The position numbers and the translations under genes are program-made. The notes under the pieces were generated by a model. That model was not told the origin of the DNA, did not search any database, and saw only the letters and a program-made list of their open reading frames with translations. Below, piece after piece: positions 15,030-23,527 of a stretch of DNA of 64,000 nucleotides. The DNA comes from Chryseobacterium indologenes. GTDB taxonomy: Bacteria; Bacteroidota; Bacteroidia; Flavobacteriales; Weeksellaceae. The stretch is from contig CP065590.1 in NCBI GenBank assembly GCA_016025055.1, positions 186,001 to 250,000 of the forward strand, read 5' to 3'. Position 1 is the first letter of the stretch, and every line of letters begins with the position of its first letter.

Positions 15030-16634
15030 ATGAAAAGAATTTATTATCTGAGCATGCTCCTGACCCTATTTGTGGGATTTCAGAGCTGCAAAAAAGATCA
15101 TGTCAGTAGTTTAGAAAACAGCAATCAACAGGTTCTTTCGCTGAAAGCAGCATTTGAAAAACAGCATAGCGACAGTGGCCTTCCGGCGGACAGAAAAAAT
15201 TTCAGCAAGAATTTCAATACGCAGATCCTATGGGACAGCGTGACTTTCAAAACGGCAGATACGGCAATTGTGAGGGTAAAATTGTTAAGTGATGTGAAAA
15301 TATTCACGAACGATTCGATACCTGTCGACTTAAGCAACAACCTGATTTTAAAGGCGACTAAAAACCAAAAAAGAGAATGGGATTTTGTAAAAGTTATCTA
15401 TCTGCCTGAATATGGGAAAGATATACCTAACGGGTTTACAGGACGTATTATTTCTGAAGGATATTTTGATAACAACTTTACCGTTACTAAATACTATGAA
15501 GGAAAGGCATATTTTTCTACATTTAATGCGGATAATAGCTGGCTTAAAGATAGGTCAGCACCTAAGCTGAAAGCAGGCGGACTACCCGGTGATCCAAGAT
15601 GTCAGCCAGAGGAAGAAGAAGATCAGAGAACTGTTGAAGGTTATGTTGAAGGGCAACTCAATACCGTATGGACTTTTCCCAAGACAAAATTACCCCATGC
15701 TGCATGTTCCGATGATCCTATCCCAACAGGTACTGGCGGTGGTGGAGCTCCAGGTGCCCCAAGTGACAATTTCCCTAAACCAAATGTGGATGAACTGAAA
15801 AATCAGCTGAAAAACAAACCTTTTGCTTTAATCCCAAATATCGACTGTGCAATAATCAAGAAGTGGTTAGCAATGGCTAAATTCGCTATTGACCAATCGA
15901 CGAAAGATAAAATTCGGAAATTTGATGTAGCATATTTCGGAAGTCCTGTTTCTCACGCACTTGATATAAATGATGCATTCAGTCCGTTGGTCAATATGGA
16001 TTATTTCCCTATTAATATCGATAAAATGCCGACTATTAATGGAAAAACTGCAACCCCTGAGCAGTTTCAGGAACATATCCGCAAAAATATCAATAATTTT
16101 GTTGACACGTATTATTCGAAATTTTCACCATATGACAAATGGGGAGTTGCTGACCAAAATTTATGGAACTCCAGTAATCCAAAAAACGCTGTTATTACAA
16201 TTGATATTTTAGGCCCTGATAACGGTTCTGTTATTGTGAGTAAGTATAATAGTGGAGGCTGGACTTTCACAACAATTTTTGAACCCCAATATAAGGGGCA
16301 TCCAGTGTCCGGTAACCGGGATTTTGGTTTTGTAAAAAATGCGAATGGCTCCTATACGTTTTATACACGTGGCGTGGATAGATTATCCTATATCGACGGC
16401 AGCAATTTCCAAGCAGTTGCAAACTTTTTTGGCGTACCGAATGCAGGGCCATTCGGTAAAGCGGATGCATTATGGAATTCTTATCAAAAAATGGTTTCAG
16501 ATTTCGTGAACAAAAACGGAGGAAAAGCAGCACCGGGAAAGCAAGAAATCCATCGTCCAGACTGGAATACGGTTAAAGATGTAATTGACGGTAAAAAGCC
16601 TTTAAGTACACTGAGTAGCGATTGTAAGGATTAA
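15030..16634 (+). CDS. Large lipoprotein, possible toxin-like C-terminal domain
   Basis: This 534-residue protein has a type II signal with lipobox VGFQSC (C20), so it is a lipoprotein. A Gly/Pro-rich hinge (TGTGGGGAPGAPSD, about 231-244) separates an N-terminal beta-rich part from a C-terminal part. The C-terminal part has NRDFGFVKNANGSYTFYTRG and a late FFGVPNAGPFGKADALWNS block. That arrangement recalls C-terminal effector domains of polymorphic toxins that I have seen in Bacteroidota, but I cannot name the family. The next gene, 15 bp downstream, is a small membrane protein that would suit an immunity protein. Function is inferred, not shown. Confidence 0.65.
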   Translation: MKRIYYLSMLLTLFVGFQSCKKDHVSSLENSNQQVLSLKAAFEKQHSDSGLPADRKNFSKNFNTQILWDSVTFKTADTAIVRVKLLSDVKIFTNDSIPVDLSNNLILKATKNQKREWDFVKVIYLPEYGKDIPNGFTGRIISEGYFDNNFTVTKYYEGKAYFSTFNADNSWLKDRSAPKLKAGGLPGDPRCQPEEEEDQRTVEGYVEGQLNTVWTFPKTKLPHAACSDDPIPTGTGGGGAPGAPSDNFPKPNVDELKNQLKNKPFALIPNIDCAIIKKWLAMAKFAIDQSTKDKIRKFDVAYFGSPVSHALDINDAFSPLVNMDYFPINIDKMPTINGKTATPEQFQEHIRKNINNFVDTYYSKFSPYDKWGVADQNLWNSSNPKNAVITIDILGPDNGSVIVSKYNSGGWTFTTIFEPQYKGHPVSGNRDFGFVKNANGSYTFYTRGVDRLSYIDGSNFQAVANFFGVPNAGPFGKADALWNSYQKMVSDFVNKNGGKAAPGKQEIHRPDWNTVKDVIDGKKPLSTLSSDCKD

Positions 16635-16649
16635 TCATTAATTTTAAAT

Positions 16650-17018
16650 ATGAAAGCATTAAAAGTTTTATATGCCCTGTCATTTATGGTGTGCTTATTA
16701 CAGCTCGTGCTCTGGCTTTTTACCCCGTTCATGGGAGTAGGTGCAATCTGGCATATGGTAACCGGCAGCGGTTTTTATTCAGACGCATACCCCGAAAGAA
16801 TTTCTGAAATATCAGAAAAGTTGGGCATGACGGTTACGACATTTAAAATGGTAAATCAAATAGTATCAATCATCTACTTTATCACCTTGATAATACCGGT
16901 TTTGTCCATTTTCTTTTTAAAAAAATTCAGCAAACGTTCAATTTATATAACTGTTAATTGTCTTTTTGTTCTGAATATTCTGATCTTATTCAGTCTGTGG
17001 TTGCAAAAATTCCTGTAA
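16650..17018 (+). CDS. Small membrane protein, possible immunity partner
   Basis: This 122-residue protein has about three hydrophobic segments (residues 5-35, 70-88 and 95-117) separated by a short extracytoplasmic loop (SGFYSDAYPERISEISEKLG). There is no recognised family. It is translated right after the lipoprotein gene and followed by a strong terminator, so the two form a closed transcription unit. Small polytopic proteins beside secreted toxins often give immunity; that is the inference here. Confidence 0.65.
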   Translation: MKALKVLYALSFMVCLLQLVLWLFTPFMGVGAIWHMVTGSGFYSDAYPERISEISEKLGMTVTTFKMVNQIVSIIYFITLIIPVLSIFFLKKFSKRSIYITVNCLFVLNILILFSLWLQKFL

Positions 17019-17074
17019 TTGTAATAAAAGCATCATTAGACAGGATTTGTTGATCGAACCGAGAGGAAAAAATA

Positions 17075-17103
17075 GAAAGCTATCCCAAAACAGGATAGCT
17101 TTC
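17075..17103 (+). terminator. Terminator of the lipoprotein/membrane-protein unit
   Basis: GAAAGCTATCC pairs perfectly with GGATAGCTTTC across a 7-base loop, 56 bp after the membrane-protein stop. The tail is only moderately T-rich. Confidence 0.7.
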
Positions 17104-17323
17104 GTTATTATTGGACAACTATTTATATTTTTAGAGAAGATCGTTTTCATGTTAAACCCAAAATTTGAAATAACTTTAGCTTTTTATACGGCAATTTGAA
17201 ACGATATCTGAATTAGAAACCGTAAATTGTATGTAAAGTTCCATTAGGAGTAATTATCATTTTAAAAGTAAGGTTAGGTGGTGTTACTTCATTGAATTTA
17301 AATCTGTCCAAACTGTCGTAATT

Positions 17324-17605
17324 ATGAAAAAGATAATGTTTGACAATAGCCATCTTTATGCTGGTTCAATAGGAAAAATATTGTTTCCTGTCTCTTCCCG
17401 CAGCGCATATCTTGAAATAGATATTGAATTTACTGATGGAATCATAGCAAAAGGTGATATGGAAGTTCTGAATGACAAAGAACTGATCCTGAATGTCTAC
17501 GAATATGTTACAGCTTCTGGAACCAAAATGAGTAAAAAATCCTGGTTCCTTAAAAAACTGGAAGAAAATATATGGAAAGTAGACAAAAAATATTCGGAAT
17601 ATTAA
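17324..17605 (+). CDS. Small orphan protein, related in pattern to the 21083 gene
   Basis: This is a 93-residue soluble beta-rich protein with no named family. The segment LILNVYEYVTASGTKMSKKS followed by W, K and IWKV parallels VVLRIGEYLDAKGLKVPEKV with WQIV in the 110-residue protein at 21083-21415. The two are probably distant homologues. It stands alone, between two hairpins, 305 bp after the previous gene. The gap 17104-17323 shows nothing clear. Confidence 0.6.
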   Translation: MKKIMFDNSHLYAGSIGKILFPVSSRSAYLEIDIEFTDGIIAKGDMEVLNDKELILNVYEYVTASGTKMSKKSWFLKKLEENIWKVDKKYSEY

Positions 17606-17687
17606 CCATTTTCATTTATATTTTAGTTGGGGATAATAATGACAACCCAAAACTGCTCTACTGATATACTTTTTGACTTGAAAAAGA

Positions 17688-17713
17688 AAGCACCGAGAGA
17701 GAATTCGGTGCTT
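17688..17713 (+). terminator. Hairpin after the 93-residue gene
   Basis: AAGCACCGA pairs with TCGGTGCTT across an 8-base loop between convergent genes. It could end transcription from either side, although the T-run is weak. Confidence 0.55.
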
Positions 17714-17824
17714 AGCTATATTTGATCATCTTCTAAGGAGGAAGATAACACTAAAATAAAATTTAATTCTGATATTCCGTTTGAAAAAGAAAAAATTAAA
17801 TAACCATTTCTCTAGGCTAATAAA

Positions 17825-18811
17825 TTAGGACGGAATTATTGATTTAAGTGTTTCAGGATAACGGTCGCCTTTAATAGCACCCATTGAAAAAGTGCTGTCC
17901 AAAAACAGAAGCTCTTCATTGGTAAATTTTATTTCAAGTGCTTTCAGGTTATCCGACACTCTCTCAGGACATCCCATTCCGATGATAGGTATAATATCAT
18001 TTCCCTGATTGAGCAACCATGCAACTGCTATCTGGCTGGGGCTATATCCTTTTTGGGCACTAAAGTCTTTTAGAAAGTCAATGATTTCCAGATTTGCCGT
18101 AAGATTTTCGCTGTTGAATCTAGGCAGGGTGCTTCTGTAATCAGATTTAGAAAACGGGCCATTAATATCGCCTGTAAGGAGACCATAATAGAGAACTGAA
18201 TAGGGTATCACTGAAATTTCCAAAGACCTTGCCATAGGTAAAATTTCATGCTCAATGAATCTGGTAGCCAGTGAATATTCAATTTCAAGTGCGGAAACCG
18301 GATATATTTCATTCGCAATCTTAAGCTGCCGGGCATTTACCTCTGACATACCAAGGTATCGGACTTTTCCTTCTTTAATAAGGTCTGCAATTGCTCCTAC
18401 GGTATCCTCTAACGGAACATTGGGGTCTATGCGTGCGGGCTGGTAGAGATCAATGACCTCAACACCCAATCTGGTCAGGGAATAGTTGCAAAAATTCTTG
18501 ATCGAAGATGGAGTACAGTCAAGACCGAGATAATCTCCTGTCGGAGATCTTCTGAGTCCAGTTTTTACACTGAGAAAAACTTTGTCTCTCTTTCCTTTTA
18601 TGGCTTTTCCGATCTGCATTTCATTTAAGCCCATACTGTAAAAATCAGCGGTATTTATGAAATTAATGCCCTTTTCTATTGCTGTTTCTAACACTTTAAT
18701 TATTCTTGAACTTTCCGTGGAATCAATATCCCTATTTGGTGTCATACTGCGTGTACCAATGGATACTGCAGAAACTTTTGGCCCATTTTTTCCCAAAGAT
18801 CTATACTGCAT
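17825..18811 (-). CDS. Aldo/keto reductase
   Basis: This 328-residue NADPH-dependent oxidoreductase adopts the AKR barrel. The catalytic Asp and Tyr lie in NTADFYSMGLNEMQIGKAI, the Lys in FLSVKTGL, and the family signature GKVRYLGMSEV follows. The C-terminal IIPIIGMGCPERVSDNLKAL forms the cofactor pocket. It most resembles the aldehyde-reducing AKR group related to YajO and pyridoxal reductases. The substrate cannot be told from sequence. It stands alone. The 394-bp gap to 19206 holds only the promoter of the next gene and a GC-rich short repeat near 19000. Confidence 0.9.
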   Translation of the reverse strand: MQYRSLGKNGPKVSAVSIGTRSMTPNRDIDSTESSRIIKVLETAIEKGINFINTADFYSMGLNEMQIGKAIKGKRDKVFLSVKTGLRRSPTGDYLGLDCTPSSIKNFCNYSLTRLGVEVIDLYQPARIDPNVPLEDTVGAIADLIKEGKVRYLGMSEVNARQLKIANEIYPVSALEIEYSLATRFIEHEILPMARSLEISVIPYSVLYYGLLTGDINGPFSKSDYRSTLPRFNSENLTANLEIIDFLKDFSAQKGYSPSQIAVAWLLNQGNDIIPIIGMGCPERVSDNLKALEIKFTNEELLFLDSTFSMGAIKGDRYPETLKSIIPS

Positions 18812-19150
18812 CGAAATATAGGTTTAGAGGTAAATTAATTGTTATAGCGATATAAGCTTACTAAAATTAAAAATAATTTGCAGTAAAATAGAATAGCAAG
18901 CAGTGTTTTTTTGACCTAAATATTATAGAAATGCCTAAACAAATGATTTCTGTATTTGTTTTATTTAAACGCGCTCCATTAATACTATTAGTAACGTTTG
19001 GCTGGGTATTTTGCCCAGCCTCTATTTAATCTCTTCTGTTAATACATACAAATTCTATATCGCACAGTTATTTTATTCGCACATCACTGATATTTAACCA
19101 GTTGTGAAATAAGCCATACCACGTAGGATAAATAAATGATTATTGCGCTA

Positions 19151-19158
19151 TATATTTG
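19151..19158 (+). promoter_or_regulatory. Putative -7 box for the histidine kinase gene
   Basis: TATATTTG matches the Bacteroidota TAnnTTTG consensus, about 48 bp upstream of the ATG. No good -33 element is visible. Confidence 0.35.
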
Positions 19159-19205
19159 TATAATTAATAAATTTACTTAGTTAAAATATCGAAAGTTAAT
19201 TGACT

Positions 19206-21064
19206 ATGGCCCAACCTGAAAATGTAGAGGATCTGAGAATCGAATTAGAATCGCTAAAATATCGTGTGAAAGAGCTGACGGATTTTATCGAAAACGGAAG
19301 TATGCCCCTTCACTGGGTAAATGGGGACGGTATTATTATCTGGGCAAACCAGGCCGAACTCGATCTTCTGGGATATACCAAAGAAGAATATATTGGTTTT
19401 CCGATCCAGAATTTTCATGCCGATAGTGATATAATTTCGGAGCTATTGGTTAAACTTTCCAATAATGAAACGGTACAGGATTTTCCGGCCAGTCTACTGT
19501 CCAAAAATGGGGATGTCAAATATGTCAGAATCAGTTCAAATGTACTGATAGAGGACGGAAAATTTATCCATACGCGATGTTTCACCAGAGATGTAACCGA
19601 GCTGGTCAAAGAAGAAAAACGCAAGAACGAACTTCACCATCTACTTGCGGAAAGTGCGGAACGTTTACGGCTTGCGATTTCAGCATCTAACTTGGGTATA
19701 TGGGAATTAGATTTAATTACCGGAAATATCCAAATTTCAGATGAACTTCGGCAGATGCTTGAAATCCCGATAGAAGTTGATGCAGGTGGTCTGCTTAAAG
19801 ATTATATTTACCCGGAAGATAAAGAAAAGGTGGAATCCCATATTTCAGATGTGAAATATAGGGATAACGGTGAGTTTGATATTATTTTTAGATTTTTAAA
19901 ATCGAATGCTATTCCTGTCTGGATCAGGGTGCAGGGAATTATACAGAAACAAGTAAGCGAAGGTTTACACAGGGTCGTCGGCTGCGTACTTGATATTACA
20001 GATCTAAAAAATTCAGAAGAGTACCATTCAAAACTTGTGGCCATAGTGAACTCTTCTTTTGATGCCATCATAAGTAAAACATTGAATGGAGTTGTCAGTA
20101 CCTGGAACAGTTCTGCAGAAACAATATTCGGTTACAGTGCCGATGAAATGATCGGTCAGCCGATCATAAAGATAATCCCTGAAGAGCGCTTGGGGGAAGA
20201 AGATTATATCTTGGAAAAACTCAGGGCTGGGGAATCCATAAATCATTTTGAAACGCAGAGGCTGACAAAATCTGGTAAACTATTAGATGTGTCCCTGACA
20301 ATATCACCCATTAAGAACGCCAATGGTGAAATCATGGGAATATCCAAAATAGCCAGGGATATTTCGGAAAAAAACAGGAAGAAAGAAGGAAAAATGATTT
20401 TGTTTCAATGGTGAGCCATGAGCTTAAAACACCGCTTACTTCCATATTATTAAGTTCTCAGGCCATGCAAAGAGGTTTTAAGAATAATAATTTGGAAATA
20501 GGAAGAAACTTGTCAGTCGGGATCGAAAATCAGGCGAAACGGATGACTTCGATGATTCAGGATTTTCTGAACCTCGCAAAGATCGAGGAGGGTAAAATCA
20601 GGATGCATTTTGAATATTTTCAAATTTTAGGTTTGTTGCAGGAGATCGTATCGGAGGCAAGATATATCAGCGAAAAGCATATAATAAAGATTCAATGTAA
20701 TTCCTCTCATGAAGTGCTTGCCGACCGAGATAAAATCGGTCAGGTCTTAACAAATCTTTTGACCAATGCCATAAAATATTCCCCCGAAGGCGGAACTATT
20801 GTGTTAGGCTGTGAGAAAATCAGTAATGCTTCTTTAAGGATTTTTGTCAGTGATGAAGGTGTCGGAATAAGTAATGCAGATCAGAAAGAACTTTTTAAAA
20901 GATTCTTTAGGGTCGAAAGGAAGGAACTTGCGAATATTTCCGGCTTTGGTATCGGCCTTTATATTGTCGCAGAGATATTGCATTATCACAATTCAATTAT
21001 AAGTGTGGAAAGTGAAGAAGGTAAAGGTTCTACCTTTCAGTTTGTGTTGGAAAACAAAGATTAA
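19206..21064 (+). CDS. PAS-domain sensor histidine kinase (frameshifted)
   Basis: The frame breaks at an A5 run (20390-20394). One added base gives KNDFVSMVSHELKTPLTSIL and a 619-residue kinase. Three PAS domains occupy about residues 30-140, 145-270 and 275-395. HisKA follows with the phospho-acceptor His in SHELKTP. The ATPase domain shows the N box NLLTNAIKYSP, G1 DEGVGIS, the F box FKRFFRVE and G2 GFGIGLYIV. No transmembrane segment is present, so it senses a cytosolic signal. No response regulator is adjacent, so it is an orphan kinase. I preferred the ATG at 19206 over the TTG two codons earlier. Confidence 0.87.
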
Positions 21065-21082
21065 AAAAATCGAATAAAAAAA

Positions 21083-21415
21083 TTAAATCTTTCCAATTTT
21101 TGATTTCTTTCTTCGGTTGTTTTTTAGATTTTCATTAGATAAAAAACTACCAACAATTTGCCATTGGTCATTGTCTTTATCATATCTCATGCGCCATACT
21201 TTCTCAGGAACTTTGAGTCCTTTGGCATCTAAGTATTCACCTATTCTTAAAACAACTTCAAGAGCATTTACCTCTTCTATTACGGCATATGCTTTTTCAC
21301 CACCTTGAAATTCAGCTATTGCTGGAATTGACCTTTGCCCAGGCTCAGGAATAAACATAAATTTAGCAGAACATCCGATATGGGCCTTGTTATGCTGAAA
21401 AATTATTCCATTCAT
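21083..21415 (-). CDS. Orphan protein related in pattern to the 17324 gene
   Basis: This 110-residue protein has a beta-rich core (LEVVLRIGEYLDAKGLKVPE) and a Lys/Arg-rich tail (NNRRKKSKIG). It resembles the 93-residue protein at 17324-17605 in the middle and in the following Trp segment. The family is unknown. It converges with the histidine kinase with an 18-bp gap. The stretch 21416-21658 upstream shows no gene. Confidence 0.6.
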   Translation of the reverse strand: MNGIIFQHNKAHIGCSAKFMFIPEPGQRSIPAIAEFQGGEKAYAVIEEVNALEVVLRIGEYLDAKGLKVPEKVWRMRYDKDNDQWQIVGSFLSNENLKNNRRKKSKIGKI

Positions 21416-21658
21416 ATTTTTTATAGAATTCAGAAATTAATAAAGAAATGACATATTAGGTTGATCCTATCACAAGGCAATAACAACCCTATACATGCAA
21501 AGTTTAAAACATGGAATACATCTATTTGTTTTTGATGGTGCATAAGAAGTCATTAGTATGACAATTCCCATCATCTAACCAATTTATTGACCAACTTTAA
21601 ATATTTAAAACGGCAACTTCTATGTAATGGGATTTTTTTAGCCGATCATTTTTAACTG

Positions 21659-22486
21659 TTAGACTTCATAAGAAAGATCAGGGATCTCATCGTAAACGAA
21701 AGCCTTTGAAGGAGTACCGGTTGTTTTAAATTCTTTTTCAACCGTATAAGCGACCATTTCAGTAGGATTTATCTGATAGGTTGCCAGCTCAGTAATTCTT
21801 TTTTCATCCAGATCTTCCATCATCCATTCCCAGGCAAGGTCATCAGGCAACATTGTTGGCATACGTTTTTTTGAATTATGAATTTGTCTCATTAAGCTAT
21901 TTGCTTCTGTTGTTACCAGGGCTACGCAGTCAATTGTTTCTCCGGTTTCCTTATCAATCCAGTTTTGCCATATCGCTGCAATAAAAAAATACTCTTTGTC
22001 CTTTAAACCAATATGGTAAGGATATTTATCTGCTGTTTTTAAAGGCTGGTTTGTCTTTTTGTTCAGACGATAAATGTGTCGCCATTCGTAGAATTCACTA
22101 GACAGGATAAGGCATCTTCGATCAAGTGCAGCTTTGCGAAACATTTTTTCCTTGCCCGAATTTTCATCGATCAGCAGAAGCTCTTCTCCTTTAGCGTTAA
22201 GTGTTGTATAGGGTTGATGCCACTTACCCAGGGAGTCTTTGTATCCAAAACGCATCTTTTGAACCGCATCGCGATTTTTAATATAAGAAGGGATGAAACC
22301 CCATTCCATTTGCACAATTTCAAAATTACATTTGTCTTCGGAAGGACGCAGAACCGCTATCTTTCCATAATTAAAACCCTCGTGCAGATCCTGATTTAAA
22401 AAATCATAATTCACAACCGCTTTTTCCAAGTCCATTAAACGAATGAACTCAGCTCTTGAAACACGTTGTCCGTTATAATAACACAT
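21659..22486 (-). CDS. SOS response-associated peptidase (SRAP) family protein
   Basis: This 275-residue protein is of the YedK/HMCES family, which crosslinks to abasic sites in single-stranded DNA and protects them. Cys2, exposed after removal of Met1, is the nucleophile (MCYYNGQ). Other active-site blocks are YTTLNAKGE (Asn), ILSSEFYEW (Glu) and QIHNSKKRMP (His). Bacterial copies often sit on mobile or DNA-damage loci. Some Bacteroidota homologues are, as here, longer than the roughly 220-residue YedK. Confidence 0.9.
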   Translation of the reverse strand: MCYYNGQRVSRAEFIRLMDLEKAVVNYDFLNQDLHEGFNYGKIAVLRPSEDKCNFEIVQMEWGFIPSYIKNRDAVQKMRFGYKDSLGKWHQPYTTLNAKGEELLLIDENSGKEKMFRKAALDRRCLILSSEFYEWRHIYRLNKKTNQPLKTADKYPYHIGLKDKEYFFIAAIWQNWIDKETGETIDCVALVTTEANSLMRQIHNSKKRMPTMLPDDLAWEWMMEDLDEKRITELATYQINPTEMVAYTVEKEFKTTGTPSKAFVYDEIPDLSYEV

Positions 22487-22490
22487 ATCA

Positions 22491-22733
22491 TTATTTTTTT
22501 AAATGTTTTAGGATTTCATTACCAAATAATTCAGCTTCTTTCTGTCTTCCCTGCGGAACACTTGTCCAGTTATTACCAGAAAAAGTGGAAATACGTGTAA
22601 TTACAAGAGGTAATCTATCATCGGAAAAGATCAGTCGATATATTTGCTGATCATTTACCGTATGTTCAGATACAGCAATTTTTACACCTTCTGATATGAT
22701 TTCAATTATTTTATTCTCAAAAAGATTGCCCAT
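22491..22733 (-). CDS. Small orphan protein next to SRAP
   Basis: This 80-residue protein has a beta-hairpin pattern (YRLIFSDDRLPLVITRIS) then W-TSVPQGRQKEAELFGNEI, a helix-forming tail. It is 4 bp upstream of the SRAP gene and likely co-transcribed. The pattern resembles the 85-residue protein at 35474-35731, on the far side of the RHS operon. The function is unknown. Confidence 0.62.
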   Translation of the reverse strand: MGNLFENKIIEIISEGVKIAVSEHTVNDQQIYRLIFSDDRLPLVITRISTFSGNNWTSVPQGRQKEAELFGNEILKHLKK

Positions 22734-22799
22734 TCAATTATTTGTCAATGATTTACCACAATTAAAGTTAATCATTTTTAATTTTTAAATGGCAAAAAA

Positions 22800-22821
22800 G
22801 AAACCACCTTTCGGTGGTTTC
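22800..22821 (-). terminator. Terminator of the RHS toxin operon
   Basis: GAAACCACC pairs with GGTGGTTTC across a TTTC loop. On the minus strand it is followed by a run of T. It lies 24 bp past the immunity gene stop. Confidence 0.82.
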
Positions 22822-22845
22822 AAAAACATTCACATCAACATAAAA

Positions 22846-23526
22846 TCAGGAGAATTTAAGGTCTACTTTAAAATCTCCGCCCTTTATTATATCGTAACCA
22901 ATGACATGATTTTCTTTGAAGGCATCAATTATTCTTTCGCTAAAAAACGGTCCTGCTGCCTGGACACTTATAATATCCTGACTTTCCAGTGCTTTAGATA
23001 AAAACAGATTTTTAACTTTGAATCTATTGTTCTTTTCTGTGAGATATTTTTCATAAGTATCAAAAACAGCAAATCTATCCTGTAATGTACTATAGAAAAC
23101 ACTCTTGGAATAATCAATTGTCTCAGAATTTTTAAGCATAGGAATAAAGAGAAAATAAAATGGCTCTGAAGATCCATCGATACTCAAATCTTCCAAATGG
23201 TATTCGGATTTTTTTATATTTAAGTTCTCTAATATTTCCTTTACTTTTCCACTAATAATAAATGGAATTCCCAGGCACATTGGCATGACTTGCATAATAT
23301 CAATGGGAGATTTCTTTCTCTGATACATTTTGCCTGTTATATTTTTGGGAAAATCCTTATATGGTTCAGTCTGTTCAAAATAATTGTCAACATAGACCAA
23401 TTTATCTTTTCGGAATGCCAAAAATTGTTTATTGGTAATTTCAACTGAAAGTGCCAATTCACTTTTGCCAATGATTTTACTGTCTATGGTCGGTTCAATT
23501 TGATAATAATTTTTCTGTTTATGCAT
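22846..23526 (-). CDS. Putative immunity protein for the RHS nuclease toxin
   Basis: With the ATG at 23526 the product has 226 residues (MHKQKNYYQIEPTI) and starts one base after the RHS stop codon. The mixed alpha/beta protein contains DIMQVMPMCLGIPFIISGKV and YHLEDLSIDG, a pattern like the DUF1629/Imm11-type immunity proteins that pair with RHS and AHH nucleases. That family call is moderate; the strict position behind a toxin C-terminus and before a terminator is the stronger argument. It would bind and block the nuclease in the producing cell. It has no signal peptide. Confidence 0.75.
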   Translation of the reverse strand: MHKQKNYYQIEPTIDSKIIGKSELALSVEITNKQFLAFRKDKLVYVDNYFEQTEPYKDFPKNITGKMYQRKKSPIDIMQVMPMCLGIPFIISGKVKEILENLNIKKSEYHLEDLSIDGSSEPFYFLFIPMLKNSETIDYSKSVFYSTLQDRFAVFDTYEKYLTEKNNRFKVKNLFLSKALESQDIISVQAAGPFFSERIIDAFKENHVIGYDIIKGGDFKVDLKFS

Positions 23527-23527
23527 G

